From positions 80,538,001 to 80,602,000 of the forward strand of contig OZ231127.1 of NCBI GenBank assembly GCA_965153355.1: a stretch of DNA of 64,000 bases, read 5' to 3'. Shown one piece after another: positions 35,307 through 48,360 of the stretch. Below the pieces are notes generated by a model. That model saw only the letters and a program-made list of their open reading frames with translations. It ran no database searches and was not told where the DNA came from. Position numbers and translations under genes: made by a program. Position 1 is the stretch's first letter; the number at the start of each line of letters is the position of its first letter. This DNA is from Flaccisagitta enflata. Its lineage: Eukaryota; Chaetognatha; Sagittoidea; Aphragmophora.

Positions 35307-35509
35307 ACAAGGCCGGATACACGGCTACCGAAGTCGCGTGCGGGTGGGCAGGGGCTATATTTGAGGCCACCAGATCATTTGGGCAGGAGCAGTGAGGTCA
35401 AAGAAATAAAATCATAAAAAAGAGTAAAGTGTGACCGACCGATCGACCAACCGACCGACCGACCGACCGACGGACAAAGCGGGTTGTAGAGTCGCGTGCA
35501 CGCGACTGA
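35307..35509 (-). mobile_element. HINE-like element subtype A, best full copy
   Basis: ACAAGGCCGGATACACGGCT, ACCGAAGTCGCGTGCGGGTG, GGCTATATTTGAGGCCACCA, AGAAATAAAATCATAAAAAA, an (ACCGACCG)n core, CGGACAAAGCGGGTTGTAGA, then the perfect terminal hairpin AGTCGCGTGCACGCGACT. This copy can serve as the subtype A reference. Confidence 0.88.
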
Positions 35510-36440
35510 AAAGAGAGAAGAGAATTCTAAGAAAAAGGCTGACGTGGGGAAACGGAAAACGATTATGAGTCATGTCAACCGAAAACGAGGATAAAGAAAA
35601 GAAAAATCACGCCTTCCATCCATCATAAAAAAGAATGACGAAGCGTCCATGATCAGTGAGTCTTTTTTTCTGTTTTGCTTTCTTTTTTTTTTTTTTTTTT
35701 CTTTGTTTTTGCGTTTTCTGTCTTGTCAAATTCGTCCTAACACATAACAACAACCCAAGAAAGTTACGATTGTTTTAAAGTCCAAGATAGCAGATCTTGA
35801 ATCGTATCTTATGTCATAAATAAAAAGATTGTTATCTGATATGTTTTCCGAGAGAAAAAGAATCATATCACACAAAGTGCAGTTGTCTCTGCTTTCCTTT
35901 CTCATGTATTCACTCTTTTCTTCGTCGTTGTTGATCTTTTGAACTGAGGGTAATTATTTTTTGTTTCCTCTCGTATTTTGCTTTCTTTCATTTACGAGTT
36001 GTTGTTTCCTTTCTGTTCTGCGATTTTCTTTCTTTATCATTCTTCGCTTTCTTTAGTTATCGACTTTCGATCTTTCTCAAAACGACCCTAGTTTACGCAA
36101 TTACGAAAAAAAAAATCCTTGAGAGTACAAAGTCCCTGTGCGCCCAATCATTTTTTAGGTCTTGCCATCGTTAGGTTAGGAGCTGCAGTTCATGCGAGAA
36201 TAGGCAATTAGGACAAACATACTAAAACATACTAAAAGCAGCTAAATGACTGGCAAAAGTGATCGATTGATTTGACCGATGTTTATGTCCGGCAAAGGTA
36301 ACAGGCAAACGGGTTGGAAATGGCTGTTTTTGCGACCATAGACGGCCGGCTGGTCAATACAATGGTCACGGAAGGCAGGTTAAGGGTGGAAAAGGGTGGC
36401 AAAGGAGAGTGCTAAATGGTGGGCTGGTAAGTTTGAAAAT
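35510..36440. other. no gene recognised
   Basis: T-rich and CTTT-rich intergenic sequence with a poly-T run at 35680-35700. No coding evidence seen. Confidence 0.45.
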
Positions 36441-36443
36441 AAG

Positions 36444-36665
<222 letters not shown>

Positions 36666-37071
36666 GCACAGATTTCTCTGCACACCCTGTGATATGGCGA
36701 AGATGCGGATGAAGACAATGCTTCTCTAAAAAAAGATTAGAACAGCGCCGGACGGAGAGGGACAGATAAGCGGACACAGTGGACAGAGATGAGATGACGA
36801 GTCAAGAATGAGGGACAGAGTGGGACGGATAAGCGGTCAGAACGGACAGAGATGGGATGACAAGTCAAGAATGAGGGACAGAGAGGGACAGATAAGCGGA
36901 CAGAGGAGACAGAGATGGTTTGACAAGTCAAGAATGAGGGACAGAAACGAGAGGAAAGAAAAAGACGGAATTCTCGGTTTGCATAATGGTTCATTCAAAA
37001 CGACAAAAGAGATGCAACACAAAACGAGTTAGTGACATGCAATTAGAAAATCAAAGCGACAAAACCATTAT

Positions 37072-37292
<221 letters not shown>

Positions 37293-37725
37293 GCAAAAAT
37301 GGTAGAGTTATGTTTTTTTCTCTGCCTTTTCTCTAATCCAGTGCAACATCAGCCGGCGAGGCGTCAAGACTCAAAATTCATCATTACAGTGGCTTATCGC
37401 TAGTGCGCATCTGCTATTGAGACATGCCCACCTTTAAAGCACGCAACTCATAGTCCCATGAGTATTTGCAGCTGTTTCTATATTGGCTATAAAGTAGCTT
37501 CACTGTAGCTTATATTTATAAGCCAAAATTTTGAATTGGTCTCTTTGCATAATTCTAACTGGTCCCTTGGCATACGCTTTAGTAAAGCTTAACTGTACGT
37601 AAATTAGTTTTCCCACGGAGTTTCACACTGAAAGAGGCTTTCCGATTTCATGATTTAAGATTCGAGGGAAAATTCCAATGAAACGAAATGAAAAGAGAAA
37701 ATGCTTATTTTGATCCCATTCTTAC

Positions 37726-37790
37726 CTTTTCCCCGAGGTAGGCGAGTTTACCTTCCAATTCGAGCAATTTTCTCCGGATTGGATCTTGTC
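37726..37790 (-). CDS. candidate 65-nt internal exon, helical peptide
   Basis: On the minus strand, CCATTCTCAG precedes and GTAAGAATGG follows. The only open phase gives QDPIRRKLLELEGKLAYLGE plus K, a typical amphipathic/coiled-coil sequence. It ends in phase 0, which does not join directly to the exon starting at 32779, so either another exon intervenes or it is a different gene. No family recognised. Confidence 0.35.
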
Positions 37791-38606
37791 CTGAGAATGG
37801 GGACGAAACAAAATCAATTTGCAAAGTCACCGATTTAATGGGAATGTGAAAACATGAATGCATCTTTTGCATTGTCCTCATTTATCTTCTTATTCATCTC
37901 TTGATCTCCTTATCATAAATGTGGGAGGTCATTTGAGATCTGACTGATGGCGCCGGCTCTTGGAATGGTTACAGTGTCTCTTTAGTCATATGTTTGTGCA
38001 CGTGACACTTTCGAGGTTTTTTGAATTGCAAGCGGTTTCTGCACTACAGCCCCTGCCCAACCGCACTCGACTATGAAGATTGGCCTAGACATCGTTAACC
38101 TACCACAATTAGATGAGTTATTGAAAGCACATGATCAAAGCACAACCAAACTACAACAAAAAATATTTTAAAAGATAGAATTATCATAGAATTGACTCAG
38201 TTCACTCCTGAATCCTGTTTAATTCTGACGAAGATTTCCTTCTCTGGGTTTAAACCATTTCTCGCCATTACTTCATTTAACCCAAATTACATTACAAATT
38301 TTCATGCGCTCGTTAAGTTCAAGTTCAGAAGTTACCCGGATATAAACCCAGTTGGACTGTTAAAACCAGTTTCTTATGCAATCTTTTTAAGCTCGTGATG
38401 TTATTACTTAACTCGTTTCAACAAAATAAAAGCATATCGATATTTGATTGGATACTTTTTCCTCAGCAGTCAGAAACCATTGTCATATTAATCTAATGCG
38501 CCAAAACGGTTTTGATTGACCTCTAGTCATTTGATCAGTTTACCGCTCAGTTGGTCAATCAGACATTTGCTAGAGACACCATCGGGACTGAGTCATATGC
38601 AACTGA

Positions 38607-38826
38607 ACAAGGCCGGATACACGGCTACCCTAGCCGCGTGCGGGTGGGCAGGAGCAGTGCTGGAGAAGGTCACTGGGTCATCTGGGCAGAAGCCGTATGC
38701 TCAAAAAGCTCAAAAACGCCGAAAAAGTAAAAAGGGGACCGACCAACCGGCAGACCAACCGACCGACGGACCGACCGACGGACCGACAAAGCGGGGTGTA
38801 GAGTCACGTAGCACGCGACTAAATAG
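38607..38826 (-). mobile_element. HINE-like element subtype C, just upstream of the transporter start
   Basis: ACAAGGCCGGATACACGGCT, CTCAAAAACGCCGAAAAAGT, an (ACCGACGG)n core, AAAGCGGGGTGTAGAGTCAC, and the hairpin AGTCACGTAGCACGCGACT then AAATAG. It ends 82 bp before the proposed ATG at 38909, so it occupies the likely promoter or 5' UTR of the SLC16-like gene. Confidence 0.85.
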
Positions 38827-38908
38827 AGTCCGATATCATCTGCTTTTTGTCAATTTTCTTTTTACTTTTTGACTTTTAGTAAATATTGTAAACAAAAACA
38901 TTGTAAAA

Positions 38909-41900
38909 ATGGCATTTTCTACGCGTCATTTGATCTCTCGTGTTTTTCCTGGCGTCACATTTGAGACGGATTCCTTTTGGTCCATCGTGATCACATTTAT
39001 CGGGTTTATCAATATAATGTGCACAGTTGGAATCATTCATTCATTGGGTAACTATTCGAAGAGAGCGTTGATTTGCTTCGTATCATCAATGTCATTCATT
39101 CATCTATACATGTATTCACTCATCATTGATCAATGATCCTTTCATTCAACTTCCCTCCTAATCCTTACTTCCTCAGTACAGTATATTGAGACGTTTTTAG
39201 TTGCGGACGCGCAACTTTATAATAGGCTTTGTCCGTCCGTCCGTCCGTCCGTCCGTCCATCTGTCCGTCCGTCCGTCCGTCCGTCCGTCCGTGGTGATCG
39301 AGTCGAAAGGTTGAAAAACGAGCGTTATGGATACTTTTTTTGCATGTTTGAGTGTGGGGTGGGGATTGGAGTGTGGATGGAGGTTGGATGCCCCTGCCCA
39401 CCCGTCCGCAACGATATTTAGACCCCGCGTCACTTGTTTTGCTCATTCCTTTATTCCTTCCCTCAATCCTCCTTTCAATAATTCATTCATTCATTCCTTC
39501 ATTCCTTCATTCATTCCTTCATTCATTCATTCATTCATTCATTCATTCATTCATTCATTCATTCATTCATTCATTCATTCATTCATTCATTCATTCAATA
39601 ATGCGTTCATTCAGCATGTCCCATCGATACAATTTCCATGGCTTTGAAACTACTTCAGGTGTATTTTTCGAAGTGTGGCAATCAGATTTCTCGACCTCCG
39701 CCTCCAAATTGGTTTGGGTTCAATCACTCAGTTTCGCCTTCAACGTCTTCAATCCTTTGCACGTGATTCTCATGCGCAAATATTCGCCTCAACTCATCTT
39801 GATCATCATCAGCACCGTAATCCTTATTTCGTAAGTTGTGTCGCGTGCGCGTATGTGGTAATTATGTCGCGATGGAGCGATGTCGCTGACGGAATTAACA
39901 ACAAAACGAAATGCATTGTTGCTGACTTGCTGTACAGTTGCGTGGGAGTGGGCATTGTTGTATTGTACTACTCGACTCATTAAAAAAGCCGAACTTTTGA
40001 AAGGCAAATTGTGATATTAAATTTCAAAATAACTAATTGGAATCTTAGACCATTAGAAAGCTTTTGAAAAGATCCTTCATTTGGCTCCAATCTGGCAATT
40101 CTAGCTTCATTTGTTTAGAAATGGCATGAGATAGAGTAGAAACATTTCCATTATCAGTTAATAATCCTATTCAAAAATGAGCATTTTTTTTCCAAATTGG
40201 AAGATAACTTTGACAAGCTCTAGCTCCTAAACCGTTTGAGGTAAAGTTCTGGGATAGGTATAGAATGAAAGAAAATTTGAAAATCTTTAAAATAACTTCA
40301 ACAGAAAAATGTTCAAATAATCTAATTTTGGCAAATGTCAAGAAACGTCAAGTGGGCAGGGGTAGAACTCGCCATTTTTTTAATGATTCAAATTCAACAA
40401 AACTATACATCACTGTGTAACTCATGAAGTAACATTTAAGAATCCATGGAAGAGTTTTGTTAACTGAGCACATTTTTCATGCAAATTAAGCTTAATTAGG
40501 CAGATTTTGTATACAAAAAAATACAAAATTAAGCATACTGTAGCAAAAAAATCAATATGAGAATATTTTTTACCTAAATTATGTTTAAACGCAATAGTAT
40601 GAGGATGTTTCATGGAAAAAAATTGAAATTTCATGAATTTTTAAAAAATCTCTATAAGCACCATTTTTGGTTGGTTGGGCAGTGCAATAAAAATTTGTTC
40701 CGCCAAGCTCTTCTTCATACTAGTAATGTAGATACACTTCGACAACTTTCATGCAAAATTTCAGCCAAATCGACTGACTCATTCAAAAGTTATGCCACTT
40801 TTTCGTTTTTTCATCTGGTAGGTTGGCTGGGCTGGTAGGCCGGTTGGACTCATTTTTAGAGGTCCAATTTTTTTCTCCTGATCTCTCTTGGTAAAGTCTG
40901 TTTTTCCGCAAAAAAATCATTGGTGTAGCTCATAGGTTCATGAGATATGGGCATTTTTGTAAATTGGACAAATTGAGTCTTTTTTCCTTCGAAGAGCGCA
41001 AAATCTTGACTTGCGCGAAGAAGAAAATAACTACGAGAATCGTCCGATGAGCGTATCAATTCTGTTCACACTTAACGACCAACAGAATATAAAATTTCAT
41101 TGTATCTGAACGCCTGGGAGGTAAGACTTCAAATTTTCACTGTAGACTCAAAATTTCACGCTCTTTCACGTGGTGTGATCAGATTTTGTGTAAATTGTGT
41201 CGTTTTCACGCCATAGTGGCATATGTTAAGCGTTAGGTATGCGTTAGGAACAAATTTGGGAGTGTTCGCGAATTGATACGCTCTTAAGTTTTTTTCTATT
41301 TCTCTGCTTAGGATCAAGCTTATAACATGAAAATGGAGAGAAATGTCCCTCAAGTTGTTTTCCATCGAATGGTAAAAGAAAAAGTGCTTAATATTAAAGC
41401 AAAATGAGTTAAAAATAAATAAATATCATAATGTTTAGCTTTGAGAGAAAAAAAGCAAAAAAATCGAGGAAGGGGAAATTTGATATTTACACCATTTTTT
41501 GATAACTTATTGTTTGAGTAATGAGTTGAAATTTTTTGTGTATACTGTGGGATTGATAAATGTCAATGAAAACTCATAATATCATATGATAAGACATTTT
41601 AGGCGCGGACACGCGACTCTACACCTTGCCGTGTCGGTCGGTAGGTCGGTAGGTCGGTCCGTCCGTCGGTCCGTCACATTTTTGAATTCCGACTGGTTTT
41701 CGAATTACTGCTCCTGCCCAACCGTCTGCGACTGGATTGCCGTGTATCCGGCCTTGTTTGATTTGATTTGCTTGCTATTTTCTACTGGAGACAGAATGGA
41801 GACAAGCCAAAAAGAGCCCTTTGATCACATTTTTAGACCCCCTAGGAGTAGTGAGGGTTACAAAAAATGGTTTGAAATGCACTGGGTAGTTATGAACGTC

Positions 41901-44900
41901 TTTGAACCATTTAATTTAAATATAATAATGTATCTGAAGCTGGGGCTAACCTAGATTGGTAGAAAGTCGGGCCCACCAGCATGCTGCGGAACCGTGACAT
42001 TTACCTTTTCTTTTTCATCAACACAAAATAGGATGCGGTTTTTTTTAAAGTCGAGTAGTACAGACATGCGTAGTCATGAAGACTGGGGGGGGGTCGATAT
42101 CAACCTACTTTGGAAATGCCAATCGGACATATCACCAGACCGTGCGCAATCACAAATCAACCTAATAACTAAAAGGAAAAGTTCATGAGACTTTATCATT
42201 TACAGTCGTGCCAACCCTACCTTTCCCATTGTAAAGTATAGGAGCTTCCTCTTCCTCCTCCTTCTCCCTATTCATTACAATGTAAATAAGGGGTGTGGCA
42301 CGACTGTAAATGATATGGTGTTACAGCTTTTTCCTTTCACATGTGATTATATATTGTTATTGTGCACACTTTGGCCATAAGTCCGACTGGCATTTCCAAA
42401 GTTCGTTGTTACCGACCCCCCCAATGAAGACGTAGCAAAAAAATTTCTAAGACAATACAGATCTTTTGTTTCTTTCGGGTTTCCCCGCTTGGGCGAAGCT
42501 TTAATTCAAGTAGATTCCGGCTGAAATGTATAAGACCCAGCCCTCACCTAGCCCTAACGCTAGCCCTAACCCTAACCCTAACCCTAAAACCACCCCCGAC
42601 CCCAACCTTAACCCTAACCCTACCCCTAACCCTAAATAAAAAAAACGCTTAGAATGTCAGTAAAACAAAAGACATCACCGTTTTCGAAAACAGTACCGAT
42701 AAAGGAAACATTGAAAGTTTAGAGATTTGACAATGTATTTAACATTTCGCAGATACTTTCTGGCAGCAAATTTGGCGCGATCTGCCGAGGCGTTGATTCT
42801 ACTTTTAGCCCCAATTTGTTGCGCAGGAGCGGGATTCATTTTGATGTACTCAATGAACCTTGTAGGTGAGAAAAGACTGTTCGAATGTCGGTTAAATAAT
42901 TCTGAGCAATAGGGTTCTCGGCGGTAGAATGTACTCGATGCTCGCTTACAAGGACAAGTAAAGTTCAGATATCACAATTTTCTTCTCTTAGGACAAGTGA
43001 CACAGAGATACCGCTCTATCGCATATGGGTTTTCAAACTGTGGAGCTGCAGTGGGGATGTTTGTTCTTCCTCTCATTGCCGAGGCAGGATTCAAAAGGTC
43101 AGTGAAAATTTCACTTAAAGGAGTAGATTCTGGATTATCACACAGCGCTGCCCGGGAGATGAGGAAAGAAGTTCGCAAACAATTTTTGAAATACCAGTAA
43201 TGGCGGCTGTCGCCGTGAGGAAAAAAGTCGTAAGCATTGGTCGCTTTTCACCAAGCTTTTGTCTTTAGTTACTGCAAATTTTTTTTTCTATTAGATCAAA
43301 TCAAGAGCATTTGTATGTATTGATTGCATTGAATATCAGAAAAAAATAGGACTGAACCAAATGAGCTAGATGAGCTAAAATGCTCAAAATCACTCAACCA
43401 GACAACCAGCTATGCTCACTGACATGCTTTCTTGTATTTACATGCTACCATCAAAATATCTATTTATCCAATTAAAAATCAGTAAAAAAATGAGCTAAAT
43501 GAGCAAAGTGAGCTAACTATGGCAAAATAAAAAAAGACAGTAATTTTCAAAATGATATTGTGAGCTCATTTTTTGGAGCAGGTTCATAATTTTTTAGACT
43601 AAGATAGTTTGTCAAATTTGCTACCTGGTAAAAAAATCAGATCTTGAAAAAGTTGATTTTTGCGCCCATACCATTGAGTTTTGCAAAATGTGTCAATTGA
43701 ACCATCGCCGAATAGGTTTCAGTTTAGATCCAACTTTAAAAATTTACTCTGAGCTCAACTTTTAGAGAGAGATCAATATTTCTGAGATGGTGATAGAAGG
43801 TCAAATTTCTGACACTGCAAAAAAATCAGAATTCAAAAAAGTGTATTTTTGTACCTTCTACATCAATTTTTGTAAAATCTGTCAAAACTGGATATCAATA
43901 CTAAAGTTTTTATTAGAAATCTATTCATAAAAATTGATGATACTGGTGCAAAAATACACTTTTTTGAGTTCCGATTTTTTTGCTGTGTCAAAAACTTGTC
44001 ATACTATCACCACCTAAAAAAATTGTGAAGCTACTAACAAAAATGAACATTTGAAATCATTTCTAGATAAATGTTTTTTTATTTTGACCATCCAACTTTA
44101 ACCGATTTTACAAAAATTGATGTTGCAACTACAAAAATAAACTTTTTTGAGTTCTGATTTTTTCACTGTGTCAGAAATTTGACATGCTATCATCATCTAA
44201 AAGATTTTGATCTTGCTCCAAAAATTGAGCTCACAATTAATTTTCAAAGTTAGATCTAAACTGAAACTGAAACCAACTCGGTGATTGTTCAATAGACAAA
44301 TTTTGCAAAAATCAATGCTATGGGCCTAAAAATCAACTTTTTCAAGATCTGATTTTTTTGCTAGGTACCAAATTTGACAAACTATCTTGGTCTAGAAAAT
44401 TATAAAGCTGCTCCAAAAAATGAGCTCTCAATATCATTTTGAAAATTACTGTCTTTTTTTATTTTGCCATAGTTAGAATACTCAAAAATATCCTCAAAGA
44501 TGAGCAACTCTGCTCAGTGACATGCTTTCTAGTATTTGCAAGCTCAAACATGTATCAAAACATTCATTCATTTATCGCATTTTTAATCAGAAAAACAGAC
44601 TGAGCTAAATGAGCTAAATGAGCTAAATGAGCTGAAATGCTCAAAAACGCCCTCACAGATGAGCAGCTGTGCTCATAAACATGTTTTCTTGTATTTGCAT
44701 GCTCAAACAAACATAAGTACACTCTTTTATTGATCCTACACAAAATCGTAAAAAATCAAAAAAAATTTCATTCGAATTTTTCATAAATAAATCTTTAAAA
44801 AATCATAGCGCAAAAAATATTTGTTGTAGAGCATTCTGCTTGGCGCCAAATGAAAGAGAATTATCAAATTTACTTACCCTATCAATTTCATTGGAGGCCC

Positions 44901-47900
44901 CAATCGGTCGGTGGAGATGCCCAACTTTCCCATAAGAAAATGAAAACCCTGTTTCTCTCGAATATGTCAAAAAGTCGAAGACTGACTTCGACTTTTTTCC
45001 CGATAAAAAGAACACCATAAAGACACCTAACGTGATGGAAAGCAATAAAGGCACTTTGAACATAAGGAACCTGATTTGCATATAGAAGTTTTTAAATGGC
45101 AGTTTATTTTGATGGCAAAAATTTGAGCCATCTATGGTTGGAAATTTAATCTCAAAATTGACACACTGTTTGTACTCAGCATAGAAAATAAGAGGGGCAA
45201 TATCTTTGTTTAAAAGTTAGTAGTCCTGATTTGAATATTGTCAAGTCTGAAAGTCAAAATCCGACGATATTGTGTACGAAAAGCTAAGAGATCAAGTACC
45301 CCCTGGGACTTTGATATGGCTCATAACCCAGTATTGTCCGGCCCAGGAACATAGTCCGCGGTTTGGTGAATATTTGCCGAGAACTTCTCGGCGAGAAGTC
45401 AGACTGCCAGGGCGAGGAGCACCGCGCTTCGTTGTATAGTCAGGCAATAATTCAAAATCTTCGTTTGATCATAAACAACTACGGTGTTACAATGAATATG
45501 TGCATATGGGAGCTAAAGTTTAAGGGGTAGGCACCCCCAATCTGTGTCCCAATTTGGACTCCCAACAAAAGTTGTGTCCCAATGAAAACTAATTGGTTAC
45601 TCTGAGTTACTTAGATGTTACGGATATATTGGTGTACAGAGACAGCATGAAAAAATAGGCATCAAGCGAAGAATTTGCTTAGTGACAATTTTATGATATT
45701 GTAAGAAAATCGACCAACGAACGCTGATCTTATTACCAAGATTGCTTCTAATTGAGGCTCTTTCTTATTTTGCTTTTCACAAGAGTCTCTCTCCAAACAA
45801 ATCAACAGATGGCATTGGTCAGGGTCGCTGATGGTCCTTGGCTCGATATGGAGTCTCGTTGCTATCTTCGCCTTTTTCATGGTTCCGGTGGAGAAGACTG
45901 TTGATACAACATCGTCATACTCATCGTCATCGTCGCCATCGTCGGCATCATTATCGCCATCAAAGTTCTCAGCAGATGCAAATGCGACAGTCAAGAACAA
46001 AATTACCACAAATCAAAATGCGACAAAATTTGACAAAAATCAAGATCAGTTTGAAAACACGGAAAAAGCGGCCGTAGCCGAGGAGGGCTGTGGTACTAAA
46101 GACGGCGCCACTGCCGTGGTCATCGCCGCCGCCAACCACAAAGTTGGCGCCACTGCCGCTGACCCCGCCGTTTACTTCGACCACAAGGTCGTTGATAGCG
46201 ACCATGTTTCTCATTCTTGCTTAGGTCCCGTTTTACGTCTCCTTCGCCGTAAAGATTACCCGTTTTTCCTTCTTTACGGATTTTGTCAATTCGGTTCTTT
46301 GCTCGGTATTCAAGTGTTTCTTCCGCCGCTTTTGATCGAGAGCTTCTCAACGTCGTCATTGACGGCGAACCCAATGTCAACGACGAATCTGACGTCTGCG
46401 GCGAATTGGACATCAACGGCGAATGGGTCGTCAACGGCGAACATGACACATCTGGAGATGACCGATTTGGATGGTCAAGGAAAAACTTCTCTCTGTCTTT
46501 CCTTATTTGGAATCGGAGGCATCATAGGCGTACTGGGAATCGGATTCGTCATGTCTTGGGGTAAGGGAGGACTTTGGCAAGGTAGACAGACATACAGACA
46601 GAGAGACAGAAAGACAAACCCACAGACAGACTGACCAATTGACGAGAAAGTAGGAAGGAAGACATACAGGTAGCTAGACAGGTAGTTTGACAGTCAGACA
46701 GGTAGGAAAACAGGCAAAACAGTCAAAAAGACGCAAAGACAGACACATCGACAGACAGACAGGTGAAAAGTCAGACAAACGGGTAGACAGGACAACAAAC
46801 TCACAGTAACACAGGTGGGAAAACACACAGACTAGCAGGCAGACAAGCAGATGGACAATAACAGGGTGTGCAAAATTATCCTGAATAGGCACTTACTTTT
46901 CCTAAAAACTATGTAAAAATAATGACTTTTGAAAGCATAATTGGTATATATGAAAAAATATCTTTTTTTAGTGTACAAAACTAAAATTCATATAGAATTA
47001 AAAAGTCAGAAATAGAACTTTTTGGGTAAATTTGACTCTTATAAAACATTTATCAAAAAGATTTATTAAGAGAAAACTGCAATTCTGTTGTTAGTTTTTC
47101 TTGCCCTCAAGGTCTAGTTTATTTGCTTTGGTAAGCGCGATTCATGTTGATATAACTTACCTCTTCCAGCATAGTGTGTGCCAAGCTAAGAAAGTCACTA
47201 TGGTGTAGGCACAAATACTAGATTCTATGATTTTTTTTAACCTATTTTGCCTAGGAAATAAAATCATGTCAAAATCAAAACCTTTGCTCCCAATTATTTG
47301 ACTCCCATAGCGACTAGGGATACTGGCAAGTCTTCCAATCAATTCTAGCTTCTAGTTTAACTAACTGGGGTACTCTAGTTCAAATTTTATGATCCTCGGT
47401 CACTTTTTAGTATAATTTTCTTTCCATGAAGTAATTCCGGAAAATTTTGCTCACCCTGTTATGTCGGAAAGTCGGGAAAGATGAACAAACATACATTCTT
47501 TTTATTTAACCTCTTCTTTCCTCACTCCTAACCCCTTCTTCAGTTGGTCGGCATACGTACGCCATCTTCATGTTGAATTCCGTGATTCTGATGGGCATCA
47601 CTCTTTGCTTCGTCTTTGTCATGGATTCTTTCGTCGCCATCGCGATTTTGACGGCCGTTTTGGGCGCCACGCATCAAGCTTGGTTCGCCATCGTCTGGAC
47701 GCTCATGTACGAACTGTTCAACGACGGCGATGCCGGAAGCGGTTCCGGCAGCGGTTCTGGCAGCAGTTCCGGTAGCGACGCCGTAGTCGCTTCCAGTTAC
47801 TTCTTCTTCTCCGCCGGTATCGCGTCTTTGGTTGTTCCGACTGGAATGTCGGCCATTTTGAGCAGCGCCGAGATAAGCGCGCACGGTTTGCCAGGTGAGA

Positions 47901-48360
47901 AAAAATGAATTCATTCTCCACTCAATAATCACTATGGTATTTAAGAATCTTCATACTCATATGTTATCATTGTAAATAACGCTATTTAAAAAGGTAAAAA
48001 ATGACCATGTTAATTTGTATCCATACTAACAGAACACCCATGAATAGCTCGTAAACTAGAAAATCCAGAAAAAGACCAATTTAGACTTTGATTTTGCATT
48101 GAGAACGATGTTTGAAATCCACAGAAATGAATGCCGCCACTAACTCGAGTTTCGTCGCAATCACCGTTCCGCCTCAACTTCCTCCATCCTCTCCGCCGCC
48201 TTCATCTCCTCCTCCTCATCCCCCTCTTCAACTACGAAGCTACGAGAACCGAGTCGTTTTGGCGTTCATATTGGCTTTAATGGCCGTCAGCATTTTGCTA
48301 CAGATTTTATTGTTTTTCGGAGTAAAAAGGCAAAAACGAAGTCATAAGGCGTCGAAGTGA
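38909..48360 (+). CDS. SLC16-like (monocarboxylate transporter family) 12-TM protein
   Basis: Seven exons join in phase: 38909-39047, 39659-39830, 42753-42865, 42992-43097, 45809-46560, 47544-47894, 48125-48360 (TGA). They total 623 codons including stop, i.e. 622 residues, within the family's usual range. Twelve hydrophobic segments are visible, e.g. FWSIVITFIGFINIM (TM1), QLILIIISTVILIS (TM3), YGFSNCGAAVGMFVLPLI (TM5), FFLLYGFCQFGSLLGIQVFL (TM7) and VVLAFILALMAVSILLQILL (TM12). The TM1-TM2 join SLGVFFEVW matches the family's GVFF motif. A large TM6-7 loop of about 130 residues is typical. The TM7-8 loop has four sequons; the TM10-11 loop has a Gly/Ser run. Substrate cannot be read from sequence. 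The ATG at 38909 is chosen because it opens directly into TM1 with an A at -3. Related alternative: another major-facilitator family. Confidence 0.88.
39194..39420 (+). mobile_element. HINE-like element subtype D, in transporter intron 1
   Basis: TTTTTAGTTGCGGACGCGCA, ACTTTATAATAGGCTTTGTC, a long (CGTC)n core (39234-39292), then GATCGAGTCGAAAGGTTGAA and a tail TGCCCCTGCCCACCCGTCCG. The hairpin AGTTGCGGACGCGCAACT is a further stem variant. Confidence 0.7.
39473..39600. repeat. (ATTC)n microsatellite beside an exon
   Basis: ATTC array ending about 60 nt before the exon 2 acceptor of the SLC16-like gene; it supplies a long pyrimidine-biased stretch upstream. Confidence 0.93.
39981..40330. mobile_element. 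diverged copy of the GACGCAC-ended MITE
   Basis: TAAAAAAGCCGAACTTTTGA, AACTAATTGGAATCTTAGAC, AAATGGCATGAGATAGAGTA and CTCTAGCTCCTAAACCGTTT appear in the same order as in 6429-6818. The right terminus is not recognisable. It lies in transporter intron 2. Confidence 0.6.
41603..41758 (+). mobile_element. HINE-like element subtype B, reference full copy
   Basis: GCGCGGACACGCGACTCTAC, ACCTTGCCGTGTCGGTCGGT, a GTCGGTCCGTCC core, CACATTTTTGAATTCCGACT, CTGCTCCTGCCCAACCGTCT, and a GCCGTGTATCCGGCCTTGTT end. It lies in transporter intron 2 and shows the uninterrupted state of the split copy at 3580-3945. Confidence 0.85.
42086..42420. mobile_element. inverted-repeat element with a TA-flanked MITE nested inside
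   Basis: Outer arms: ACTTTGGAAATGCCAATCGG near 42105 pairs with GTCCGACTGGCATTTCCAAA near 42380, bounded by G and C runs. Inside, 42203-42306 starts CAGTCGTGCC and ends GGCACGACTG with TA on each side, a 104-bp Tc1/mariner-type MITE. Lies in transporter intron 2. Confidence 0.7.
42545..42638. repeat. interstitial telomere-like (CCCTAA)n
   Basis: About 90 bp of CCCTAA with variants (CCCTAG, CCCTAC, CACCCC). CCCTAA is the complement of TTAGGG, the common metazoan telomere repeat. It is intronic, about 115 bp before exon 3 of the SLC16-like gene. Confidence 0.9.
43516..44473. mobile_element. 958-bp TA-flanked fold-back element
   Basis: Arms start ACTATGGCAAAATAAAAAAA on the left and end with its inverse on the right. 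TA flanks both ends (43514-43515, 44474-44475). Inside, GACAGTAATTTTCAAAATGA, TTTCAGTTTAGATC and TTTGACAAACTATC-type words pair across a centre near 43990. Same termini as 14640-15610. It occupies much of transporter intron 4, and GAGCTAAATGAGC-type repeats flank it on both sides (43330-43510, 44480-44720). Confidence 0.8.

Noticed and set aside
39352-39650. Upstream extension of the transporter exon 2 frame through (ATTC)n
   Set aside because: The open frame continues only because ATTC repeats have no stop; the acceptor at 39658 joins exon 1 in the correct phase and restores the GVFF motif.
45662-46009. 115-codon acidic minus-strand frame
   Set aside because: Antisense of SLC16-like exon 5 (TCATCG repeats read as Asp).
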